Positions 6,501 through 11,361 of a DNA stretch of 11,361 nucleotides are shown in pieces (position 1 is the stretch's first letter; each line of letters begins with the position of its first letter). The translations under genes and the position numbers were made by a program. The notes beneath the pieces were generated by a model. That model was not told the DNA's origin and did no database searches. It saw nothing but the letters and a program-made list of their open reading frames with translations. The stretch is taken from the NCBI GenBank assembly GCA_937959095.1, contig CALGLY010000015.1, positions 1-11,361 on the forward strand, read 5' to 3'. This stretch comes from an uncultured Saprospiraceae bacterium. GTDB lineage: Bacteria > Bacteroidota > Bacteroidia > Chitinophagales > Saprospiraceae.

Positions 6501-9025
6501 TAGTAGGAGAAAGTACATGGGAAATGCACTTCCCTGTTGATTATCAAGTATTCTGTGCAGCAGATGGTGGTAGTGTACCAGCAGCAGCAACTATCACAGA
6601 GATCTTAGACAACAAAGGTTGTGACTTCTGGGCAATGGAAGTAGTAGAAGAAGAATTCTCTGGAGCAGATGGTAATTGCGCGAAAGTGATTCGTACCTAT
6701 AAATTCTTAAACTGGTGTACTTGGAATCCTTCCAACACAGAAACAGCAGTGGTAGAACGTCCAAGTGGTTTAATACTAGATGCTGCTGGAACAGTAGCAT
6801 TACGCTACTTAGATGAAGATGAAGATAATGTGAATGACATTGATGATGGTAATGAAGATAATGATAATAGAACATTATTCAATCCTGCTACGGGGGATAT
6901 CAGAGATGCGAACGAGGCAAGAATTTATGATGAATATGACGTAACAACACTTGATAATGATGGTGACTTTGTAGTCATTGATTATAACGATACGCCTTAT
7001 CAAAATATCTCTTATTACAATGCAGTTTCTTCCTTCTCAGGAGTAGAAGAAACGTACGTAAGTGCACAGCACTATGGAAGCATGCAGTACCGTCAGATTA
7101 TCAAGATCAGTGATGCAACATCACCAGAGATTGTAATCAATCAAGATGGACCATTCTGTAGTACAGCAGGTGGCAATGGCGTAGCTTGTAGAGCGAATGT
7201 AAGCATTACCTTTACGGTAAGCGATGCTTGCTCAAGCAATATAGATGTAGCCTACCGTTTGCGTCCTTATGGTGGTGCAACATTAGGTGACTACTCACAA
7301 AGCGATGCAGACTTCTTCCCGAGTGGTAGCCCACTAGGAGGTTCATTGACAAATAATGGCGACGGTTCTTATACGATTTCAGGGGTATATCCATTAGCAG
7401 ATAATGGTATGCCAGCAAATCACCACTTTGATATTGTAGCAACAGATGGTTGTGGAAACTCAGTACAAGAGTCTACTACTGTAGAAGTGAAAGACTGTAC
7501 AGCACCTGTAGCATACTGTATCTTTGGTATCAGCACGGATTTAGACACCGAAGGAAAAGTACTCCTTTGGGCTTCGGACTTCGATGCAGGTAGCTACGAT
7601 GAGTGTACGCCACAAGATCAATTGATTTTGAGCTTTGCTGATCCAGCACTTTATCCTGATTCTACTTTCCGTACTTTCTCTTGCTTCAATGGTGAAGTGG
7701 GCGTAGTAGAAGTAGAGATATGGGTACAAGATTTAGCAGGTAATGTGAGTCGTTGCGAAACGTTCATCAATATTCAAGAAAATCAAAGCAACAATGGTTG
7801 TCCATCTGATAATGCAGATGGTGCAGCAGCTATTGTAGGTCAAGTTAGTACGGAATCTGGTGCAGCAATTGAGCAAGTAGAAGTGGCACTCTCTGGTAAT
7901 ATGTCAAGTACTGCTATGACAAGTGTAAGTGGAAATTATACCTTCGCTTCTTTAGAGCAAGGTTATGATTATACCATTACACCACAAAGTAATGCTGGTC
8001 CTCTAAACGGTGTTTCTACCTTCGACCTTGTGTTGATGAGTAAGCACATCTTAGGAATAGAGTTGTTAGATTCTCCTTACAAATTGATTGCAGCAGATGT
8101 GAACAATTCAGCTACGATTACCACTTTTGACTTAGTGATACTACGTAAACTGATTTTGAACATTGAAACAGAGTTTACTAATAACACTTCATGGAGATTT
8201 GTGGATAGCAACTATAGCTTCCCGAATCCTGCTAACCCTTGGGAAGGAACATTCCCAGAGGTGATGAGTGTAAATAACTTAGAAGGACAGCATATTGATA
8301 CTGATTTCGTAGGAATCAAGGTCGGTGATGTGAATGGCTCTGCGGCAAACTCAATACAAGGTCGTAATGCAGCAAATGATATGAATCTTCAAGTTCGCAA
8401 TCAAGTATTGGAAGCAGGAGAGACATACACAATTGCATTCAATACGACTACAGCAGTGGAAGGTTATCAGTTTACTCTAGAATTTGATAATACGAAACTA
8501 GACCTAGTAGATGTAGAAGAAGGGATTGCTAAAGGCGAACACTTCGGCTTGAAGCATGCTGCGGATGGTATCTTGACGGCAAGTTGGAATAATACTAGTG
8601 TAGATGCTACAGCATCAGATTTATTCAGTCTTACATTCAATGTATTAGAAGATGTGAACCTAAGCGATGCCTTAGAACTTACATCAAACTATACTGCTTC
8701 TGAAGCATACGCTACATCAGGCGAGTTGTTAAATGTAGCACTTGAATTTGACGATGCCGCAACAGCTTATGAGTTGTACCAAAACGTACCGAATCCATTC
8801 AAGGATATTACGATGATTGGTTTCAACTTAGCAAATGATGAAAATGTTCAATTACGCATCTATGATGTAGCAGGTAAAACACTGCAAATCATCAAGCGCA
8901 GCTTTAGCGCAGGATACAACGAGATAGCAATAGAAAGTAAAGACTTGCCACAAGCAGGCGTACTTTACTATACGCTAGAAGCAGGCGATTTCAAAGCCAC
9001 TCGTAAGATGGTAATTATCGAATAA
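3554..9025 (+). CDS. Giant secreted multidomain protein with T9SS sorting domain
   Basis: A 1823-residue exported protein, probably anchored on or released from the cell surface. Order of parts: signal peptide (1-25, ending KLSAQ); CUB-like domain (about 34-156, with SFDVAPGDVLNAYNGG and a Cys-framed core); a long Ig/HYR-like region (about 160-1410); a carboxypeptidase-regulatory-like fold (about 1424-1478, IVGQVSTESGAAIEQVEVAL); a dockerin-like part (about 1480-1595, loop DVNNSATITTFD); a cohesin-like domain (about 1606-1735, YQFTLEFDNTKLDLV); and a T9SS type-A sorting domain (about 1740-1823, YQNVPNPF...IYDVAGK). Seven module joints D-x(2,3)-[AST/P]-P recur at 380, 524, 659, 760, 878, 1187 and 1314, and D-x-C-G-N ends at 505, 744, 968 and 1298. 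Acidic Ca-binding-like runs occur (DSDCDGDIDDDDD at 354; DSDSDGDG at 808; DEDEDN at 1087). No enzyme domain was recognised; adhesion is the likeliest role. No Shine-Dalgarno sequence. Confidence 0.93.
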   Translation: MRQVVLLQCVFMMFVLSLFASKLSAQSVTNITTCDDVIFDNGGEFYPYSEDLDGNAGQEVTKICPTDPSSEVIKLIWKSFDVAPGDVLNAYNGGSTSSGLINSAMGTGTGSGPSIADSPGGGWVISDHTTGCITLEFLSNGDGTKGAGWEIWVTCEERDPEDNPELDCPSSGIVEVAHCFNGLAHVEIPVPTYGTGTEDFPLDVTSDCAIADLPTEVMGNGDPIVLDLPIGIYEITYQSQIYDNLICKVIVRVVAPPLACNNDLNVSLDDQCSVILTPDLLLENRCHEYGYGYGDHDGDAHHEGAFTYHISLPNLPGNISVLDYTEDGYPIIDFSQVSCGATYTFHISRTYEQDSDCDGDIDDDDDPVVDQCTGWVTLQDPIAPYIYDNDLDEYEIYCYQDDGSLLTTLNENASGEGAVTIEGPGDVEFDIQALSSAFTVLDNCGYDYVVSDWMVVNVDCTANRFEGWDPDGNGIADDVLWDIMAIEFGDPSTFRKYFRRIQVVDRCGNTSGLVVQCINVIQPDIVAPVLDVELPCGTDIDPLAMYEEWANGTHPEFAYYLPSYDKTPLIVNLGDIDLGSLEDMTFTNASGDEVPAQLEHASCGYAIDWIYGNPIPVCHEPGNPTGGTYKIFRDWTIYNWCDGHLEYIDVIPQVIKVGDLTPPEIGADIHFSVTGNAYYDCSVDLLVQIPTISDNCSNTMANAYVVATYANGQQSLSYSFETNGIARIPNLPIGTVSIDLFATDVCGNSGSRSYEYDVYDVIPPVAICEDLHTVSLGANCEVEVPAIVFDDGSYDNCGITKFLVARLDSDSDGDGLPELEDFSDRIWFSQDDLASGCEGTVSVVLRVSDESFYDLDYDGVIDHGPNVNYCTVTAKIQDRIAPVVAPAFKTEVACGSPFLTALGSIRNAANQATALQEVLANYPEFAPTDVSLGNCQGETNLIVLTMDFIGETSTCKDGVLTYTYRASDACGNTSNVGTATVNVVGESTWEMHFPVDYQVFCAADGGSVPAAATITEILDNKGCDFWAMEVVEEEFSGADGNCAKVIRTYKFLNWCTWNPSNTETAVVERPSGLILDAAGTVALRYLDEDEDNVNDIDDGNEDNDNRTLFNPATGDIRDANEARIYDEYDVTTLDNDGDFVVIDYNDTPYQNISYYNAVSSFSGVEETYVSAQHYGSMQYRQIIKISDATSPEIVINQDGPFCSTAGGNGVACRANVSITFTVSDACSSNIDVAYRLRPYGGATLGDYSQSDADFFPSGSPLGGSLTNNGDGSYTISGVYPLADNGMPANHHFDIVATDGCGNSVQESTTVEVKDCTAPVAYCIFGISTDLDTEGKVLLWASDFDAGSYDECTPQDQLILSFADPALYPDSTFRTFSCFNGEVGVVEVEIWVQDLAGNVSRCETFINIQENQSNNGCPSDNADGAAAIVGQVSTESGAAIEQVEVALSGNMSSTAMTSVSGNYTFASLEQGYDYTITPQSNAGPLNGVSTFDLVLMSKHILGIELLDSPYKLIAADVNNSATITTFDLVILRKLILNIETEFTNNTSWRFVDSNYSFPNPANPWEGTFPEVMSVNNLEGQHIDTDFVGIKVGDVNGSAANSIQGRNAANDMNLQVRNQVLEAGETYTIAFNTTTAVEGYQFTLEFDNTKLDLVDVEEGIAKGEHFGLKHAADGILTASWNNTSVDATASDLFSLTFNVLEDVNLSDALELTSNYTASEAYATSGELLNVALEFDDAATAYELYQNVPNPFKDITMIGFNLANDENVQLRIYDVAGKTLQIIKRSFSAGYNEIAIESKDLPQAGVLYYTLEAGDFKATRKMVIIE

Positions 9026-9040
9026 ACAAAATAAGAGTAT

Positions 9041-9079
9041 AGATATGGTGAGGCATTATTTTTAATGTCCATCATATCT
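9041..9079 (+). terminator. First hairpin after the giant gene
   Basis: It begins 16 bases after the stop codon. AGATATGGTGAGGCATT (9041-9057) pairs with AATGTCCATCATATCT (9064-9079): 16 pairs including two G-U, one bulged A, loop ATTTTT. No clean T-run follows, so it may stop transcription weakly or protect the 3' end. Confidence 0.5.
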
Positions 9080-9085
9080 TACTCC

Positions 9086-9145
9086 AATATATTCCTCTTG
9101 TGTCTAGGCTTTTTTATAGAAGCAGAAGACACAAGAGGATATATT
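9086..9145 (+). terminator. Second hairpin after the giant gene
   Basis: Perfect 12-bp stem CCTCTTGTGTCT (9094-9105)/AGACACAAGAGG (9127-9138), extended by AATATAT/ATATATT beyond one bulged T: 19 pairs. The loop can add GCTT/AAGC. A modest TTTTTC follows at 9152. It is the strongest stem near the gene end and is likely its main transcript-end structure. Confidence 0.5.
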
Positions 9146-9483
9146 AAATGCTTTTTCTACCAATATTATCTTTTTCAAGTACAAAATTCTCACATTATGA
9201 ATCACCTTCATACTCAATTGATCCTATTTTATAGCGATGCGCAAAGTCCTATTTCCATAACTTGGACTTCTCTATTTCATTCCACTGCGTAATCGATATT
9301 CCCCAGACACAAAACCACATTCAGTAATTTAACATTTAGGCAAAATTCAAGCACTTCAATGCTTTATCGTCATCTATTGATGTAGTGATAAGCATCCCAT
9401 ATCAACCTAAAGAATTTCATACTTCGTAGGTATCGCATCACGTGCTACGATGGAGCATATCCGAAGTATATATCTTCTTATTA

Positions 9484-9497
9484 AAGTAACGTTACTT
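9484..9497. promoter_or_regulatory. Perfect 14-bp palindrome
   Basis: AAGTAACGTTACTT is a perfect even palindrome, typical in form of a dimeric regulator's site. No promoter is recognisable next to it, so its target is unknown. Confidence 0.3.
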
Positions 9498-9523
9498 GTT
9501 TAACAGAGTAGCACATTGAATTT

Positions 9524-9560
9524 CCCCTCTTTGGATTAACACATCCTGAGAGGGTTTTTT
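9524..9560 (+). terminator. Intrinsic terminator
   Basis: CCCTCT (9525-9530) pairs with AGAGGG (9549-9554). Inside, GGAT/ATCC pairs after a 2x2 internal loop with a TAACAC hexaloop, and six T follow (9555-9560). It faces the plus strand, about 535 bases past the giant gene's stop. On the minus strand no T-run follows, so it does not serve xisI well. Confidence 0.7.
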
Positions 9561-9601
9561 ATTTGTCTTAGGGATTGGGCAAGCGGTTTGATTATTTGGT
9601 T

Positions 9602-9940
9602 TTAAACGACTCCAAAATCCGACATTTCTCGTGCATATTTCGGGAAATACCCCAATACAATATCCGATTTAGGAATACCTAATTCTACTAACTCCAAAGC
9701 AATGCCTGTATCTGTACGATCTTCATGTATCCATACTTTGCCATCTATAATCTCGACATGGTAAATGAAATAATGAACATATTTTTTCTTCAACCAGCCT
9801 TTAGCAAGTAAAATATAACGGTCTGTTAATTTATCGAATATCAATATTCTAGGTACAGCAAAATTGGGATTGATCGTTTGTTTGGCTTCTTTCTCCAAGT
9901 AGTTTTGGATGATCTGTTGATATTGCTTTATTCTATCCAT
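9602..9940 (-). CDS. xisI: XisI family protein
   Basis: A 112-residue soluble protein of the XisI family, the usual length. In Anabaena, XisI with XisH is required for excision of the fdxN element by the XisF recombinase; the biochemical role in other bacteria is not settled. Visible family stretches: MDRIKQYQQIIQNYL at the N-terminus, a central RYILLAKGW, then HVEIIDGKVWIHEDRTD (61-77), GIALELVELGIPKSDIVLGY and the tail YAREMSDFGVV. Its start overlaps the end of xisH by 13 bases in another frame, so the two are translationally coupled and probably act as a pair. No recombinase or nif gene is in view, so the original excision role is not supported here. Confidence 0.9.
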   Translation of the reverse strand: MDRIKQYQQIIQNYLEKEAKQTINPNFAVPRILIFDKLTDRYILLAKGWLKKKYVHYFIYHVEIIDGKVWIHEDRTDTGIALELVELGIPKSDIVLGYFPKYAREMSDFGVV

Positions 9941-10344
9941 TTTGTAATCATTTCTTGTTCTATATCTACTACAATTAGCTTGATTTGGTATTGAGCAAAA
10001 CGTCGCTTAATGAATTTTACTTCATCAAAACGTTCATAAGTTTCTTCGGAAACAGCAAGGTAAATTTTGTTATCTATCTCGCCTTCTATTAGTGCGTCTC
10101 GATACGCGAGGTATTGTCCAAATGCACTATAAAAAGAATGAATGACAGAAGGTTGTTGAAATGATTTTATCTCTACAATAATTTCAATTTTATCCTTTTG
10201 TGCTATGATGACTTTTTCCGCAGCCAAGTCCACTTGAACCTTTGTGTCTCCAATATCTATTATCAGCGGGTCGGCAGTAATTGTCCAACCATCATTTATC
10301 AAAGCGTTTTTCACCGCTTCATGAATCGTATCTTTTCTAGCCAT
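9928..10344 (-). CDS. xisH: XisH family protein (PD-(D/E)XK nuclease fold)
   Basis: A 138-residue XisH family protein, standard in length, and partner of XisI. The family adopts a restriction-nuclease-like fold. The core residues are visible: VDLAAE (38-43, Asp39), VEIKSF (57-62, the E-x-K pair Glu58/Lys60) and FGQYLAY (75-81, the motif-IV-like Gln77). So a metal-dependent nuclease is chemically possible, but activity is not shown. Other family marks: AVKNALINDGWTIT at the N-terminus, YLAVSEETYE, and the tail IKLIVVDIEQEMITKWIE. The frame extends upstream to a TTG at 10407, but the ATG at 10344 is chosen because the family starts MA-KD and because the promoter lies inside the longer version. 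It is the first gene of a two-gene operon. Confidence 0.92.
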   Translation of the reverse strand: MARKDTIHEAVKNALINDGWTITADPLIIDIGDTKVQVDLAAEKVIIAQKDKIEIIVEIKSFQQPSVIHSFYSAFGQYLAYRDALIEGEIDNKIYLAVSEETYERFDEVKFIKRRFAQYQIKLIVVDIEQEMITKWIE

Positions 10345-10366
10345 TTCCTTTGGGTTTTGCTTTTTA

Positions 10367-10398
10367 CAAAGATAGGGGCTTTTGTAGGGGAAAAGCAA
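10367..10398 (-). promoter_or_regulatory. Promoter of xisHI
   Basis: On the minus strand TTG (10396-10398) is followed after 21 bases by a perfect TAnnTTTG box, TATCTTTG (10367-10374). Transcription would begin only about 15 bases before the ATG at 10344, which excludes the longer TTG start at 10407. Confidence 0.65.
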
Positions 10399-10477
10399 CT
10401 TTGACAATCCATTGTCGTATTACTTTAAAAGCCGTGTATGACTTTAATGACTCCATCTCTCCTAAAATAATAATGCA

Positions 10478-10761
10478 ATGGAAGTAAAATTAATACCAGG
10501 ACAAGGAAACCCTAATATCAAGCTTGAATTAGAGAGACTATTAATGACGTGTAAATCCTTTAAAGGGTGTGTAGCATTTTGGACAATTTCACCAGATTAT
10601 TTTGACTTTAATGCTCTTGGAGAAGCATTAAAAAAGACTAACTCTTTTTTTGTACTGATATTCAGTTGCCAACTAATTTAAACCGAATACTTGAGTATCG
10701 TCCAAAATACTATCTGGAACGACTTTGTCTTTCTCCAATTAGCCGAGCTTACGCTTTTTGA
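10478..10761 (+). pseudogene. Broken N-terminal fragment of a phospholipase-D-like protein
   Basis: The frame from 10478 gives 67 residues and stops at 10681. The first 58 read like a real protein start: MEVKLIPGQGNPN, then SFKGCVAFWTISPDYF and ALGEALKKTNSFF. This pattern resembles the N-terminus of PLD-like proteins (a strand after a sensing helix, then a second strand). After a run of seven T (10645-10651) the frame changes; with one T restored the reading continues as CTDIQLPTNLNRILEY, which fits the family better than the frame actually read. That frame too stops at 10759, after about 94 residues, whereas such proteins are usually several hundred residues long. So the gene is frameshifted and truncated. 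The family name is a recollection of pattern, not a search result. It is divergent from xisH. Confidence 0.5.
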
Positions 10762-10785
10762 CACGATTACTTAGCAACTAATTTA
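10670..10785. repeat. 11-bp direct repeats flanking 94 bases
   Basis: CAACTAATTTA occurs at 10670-10680 and again at 10775-10785, right where the broken gene loses similarity to a coding sequence. It could be a duplication scar, a deletion or insertion junction, or chance in AT-rich DNA. No terminal inverted repeats were found in the enclosed 94 bases. Confidence 0.3.
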
Positions 10786-10800
10786 GTTAAAAAAGCCTAT

Positions 10801-10808
10801 TATCTTTG
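10801..10808 (+). promoter_or_regulatory. -7 box of the dehydratase gene
   Basis: TATCTTTG fits TAnnTTTG exactly and is identical to the xisH box. The -33 region is poor (only TTTAG about 20 bases upstream). The leader to the ATG at 10895 would be about 80 bases and contains a tiny open frame (10839-10874). Confidence 0.45.
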
Positions 10809-10894
10809 TCAAAGGAAAAACATCCGAACAAGAATTGCATGAAGCTGTTCTCCTATAAAGGAAGTAGTTCCTAAGTTCTACTCAATTTCAATTT

Positions 10895-11143
10895 ATGTGG
10901 CAAGAAATAGACGATAAATTCCAACGAGACTTTCAGTTTAGCGATTTCAAGCAAGCATTTGCCTTCATGACAGAAGTGGCCTTTCATGCAGAAATACAAG
11001 GGCATCATCCTGCCTGGAGCAATGTCTATAATCATGTATTCATAGCCCTTTCCACGCATGATGCTGGAAATATCATAACCGAAAAAGATAGAACTTTAGC
11101 AGAGGCTATCGATGAAGTATATAAAAAGTATAGTGTAAATTGA
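10895..11143 (+). CDS. Pterin-4a-carbinolamine dehydratase
   Basis: An 82-residue cytoplasmic enzyme of the PCD/DCoH (PhhB) family, slightly shorter than many members. It dehydrates 4a-hydroxy-tetrahydropterin, normally to recycle the cofactor of aromatic amino acid hydroxylases. The active-site signature is complete: [13 protein letters not shown], nine residues, then [11 protein letters not shown]. The His-His-Pro and the later His are the catalytic set. The helix [13 protein letters not shown] closes the protein, as in the family. The Met at 10895 is the only in-frame start near the N-terminal helix. No hydroxylase is visible in the window, and in many Bacteroidota this gene is found without one, so another pterin role is possible. 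It is followed on the same strand, after 97 bases, by another gene. Confidence 0.92.
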   Translation: MWQEIDDKFQRDFQFSDFKQAFAFMTEVAFHAEIQGHHPAWSNVYNHVFIALSTHDAGNIITEKDRTLAEAIDEVYKKYSVN

Positions 11144-11166
11144 TAAGGCTGCTAGCTTTTAGCTTT

Positions 11167-11195
11167 CTTTGCAAAGTCTCACGTCTCAAATCTAA
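11167..11195 (+). repeat. Dispersed intergenic repeat, copy 2
   Basis: This stretch matches the minus strand of 1385-1413 at 26 of 29 positions. Here the second inverted arm is missing, so only the unit and not the hairpin is conserved. It lies between the dehydratase gene and the next gene. Confidence 0.55.
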
Positions 11196-11209
11196 AAATC
11201 TCACTCTTG

Positions 11210-11224
11210 CCTGCTGCAAGCAGG
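11210..11224. repeat. Small hairpin CCTGCT-gca-AGCAGG
   Basis: A perfect 6-bp stem with a 3-nt loop, 16 bases before the start codon at 11241. It could affect translation of the next gene or be the remnant of a terminator; no T-run follows. Confidence 0.3.
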
Positions 11225-11240
11225 TCTAATATTAATAATC

Positions 11241-11361
11241 ATGTTTCAGAGTCTTCCACAAACATTCCGAAACCACGACCTTTCTGCCGATGTGCGGACA
11301 TTGCTCTTATTGCGTAAATCAATAGAGCGCGGCCTCATCAATACCCTCGGCGATATGTATG
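11241..11361 (+). CDS. N-terminus of an unidentified protein (possibly CoxE/VWA-like)
   Basis: Only 40 codons are visible before the right edge. They read MFQSLPQTFRNHD, then LSADVRTLLLLRKSIERGLI and NTLGDMY. There is no signal peptide and the stretch looks helical and soluble. The pattern of a start 'MF-LP--FR' followed by 'LL-L-KSIE-GL-NTLGD-Y' reminds me of CoxE-like proteins with a von Willebrand A domain, which work with MoxR-type ATPases, but the part seen is too short to confirm it. The ATG at 11241 is the first start in this frame after the dehydratase stop. Confidence 0.4.
   Translation, partial: MFQSLPQTFRNHDLSADVRTLLLLRKSIERGLINTLGDMY

Larger units (their letters stand above)
9359..9560 (+). 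ncRNA. Candidate structured RNA ending in an intrinsic terminator
   Basis: Consecutive foldable elements lie in 200 bases: ATGCTTTATC/GATAAGCAT (9359-9368/9387-9395, one bulge) enclosing CATC/GATG; ATACTTCG/CGAAGTAT (9419-9426/9462-9469) enclosing ATCG/CGAT; the palindrome at 9484; and the terminator at 9524-9560. It could be a small RNA on the plus strand, or simply the tail of read-through from the giant gene. No clear promoter was found at its start, so this is a weak call. Confidence 0.25.
9026..9601. other. Non-coding region with serial hairpins
   Basis: No convincing gene in 576 bases; the one open frame (9065-9292) overlaps a strong hairpin and looks like no known protein. From left to right it holds two tandem hairpins (9041-9079, 9086-9145), a plain stretch (9146-9358), two more hairpins (9359-9395, 9419-9469), a 14-bp palindrome (9484-9497) and an intrinsic terminator (9524-9560). 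The giant gene and xisI converge on it. Confidence 0.6.

Noticed and set aside
9065..9292. Open frame of 75 codons after the giant gene
   Set aside because: It runs through the 19-pair hairpin, has no recognisable motif and no upstream promoter.
10345..10407. Upstream extension of xisH to a TTG start
   Set aside because: The perfect TTG-N21-TAnnTTTG promoter lies inside it, and the family begins at the MARKD position.
1..11361. CRISPR arrays, tRNA or rRNA genes, complete insertion sequences
   Set aside because: No regularly spaced repeats, no cloverleaf with TTCRA-type arm, no rRNA-like stretch and no transposase frame was seen on either strand.

Overview
The window looks like chromosomal DNA of a Bacteroidota, most probably a Saprospiraceae/Saprospirales-type bacterium. 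Three things point there. The long secreted protein ends in a type IX secretion (T9SS) sorting domain and combines dockerin-like and cohesin-like modules with many HYR-like Ig modules. Promoters match the Bacteroidota TTG-N(19-21)-TAnnTTTG form. Start codons have almost no Shine-Dalgarno sequence. The DNA is AT-rich by eye. The genus cannot be named from this sequence alone.

Layout. Positions 1-2573 hold a minus-strand block, read right to left: a small conserved protein of unknown function; two tandem, clearly paralogous cyclophilin-type peptidyl-prolyl isomerase lipoproteins, the second with an added PKD domain; then the N-terminal part of a ROK-family polyphosphate glucokinase that runs off the left edge. 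Positions 2574-3553 are a gene-poor, AT-rich gap rich in inverted repeats. Positions 3554-9025 (+) hold one 1823-residue secreted, multi-domain, probably calcium-binding surface protein. Positions 9026-9601 are again non-coding, with two strong hairpins just after the stop codon and further hairpins ending in a good intrinsic terminator at 9524-9560. Positions 9602-10344 (-) hold the overlapping pair xisH-xisI behind a well-formed promoter. Positions 10478-10761 (+) hold a broken remnant of a gene that resembles a phospholipase-D-like protein N-terminus. Positions 10895-11143 (+) hold a pterin-4a-carbinolamine dehydratase, and 11241 onward (+) is the start of a further gene cut by the right edge.

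How the parts relate. The lipoprotein isomerases probably work on proteins in the periplasm, and the giant protein is exported through the outer membrane by T9SS, so both concern the cell envelope, but nothing shows that they act together. The xisHI pair beside a decayed gene marks a small accessory spot between housekeeping genes. XisH has the residues of a PD-(D/E)XK nuclease fold, and there is no recombinase in view.

The least expected signals are non-coding: a long two-part hairpin just upstream of the giant gene, an alternating triple inverted repeat further up its leader, a structured segment at 9359-9560 ending in a terminator, and a 29-bp dispersed intergenic repeat seen in two places almost 10 kb apart. 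I did not find a clear, wholly new multi-gene system.
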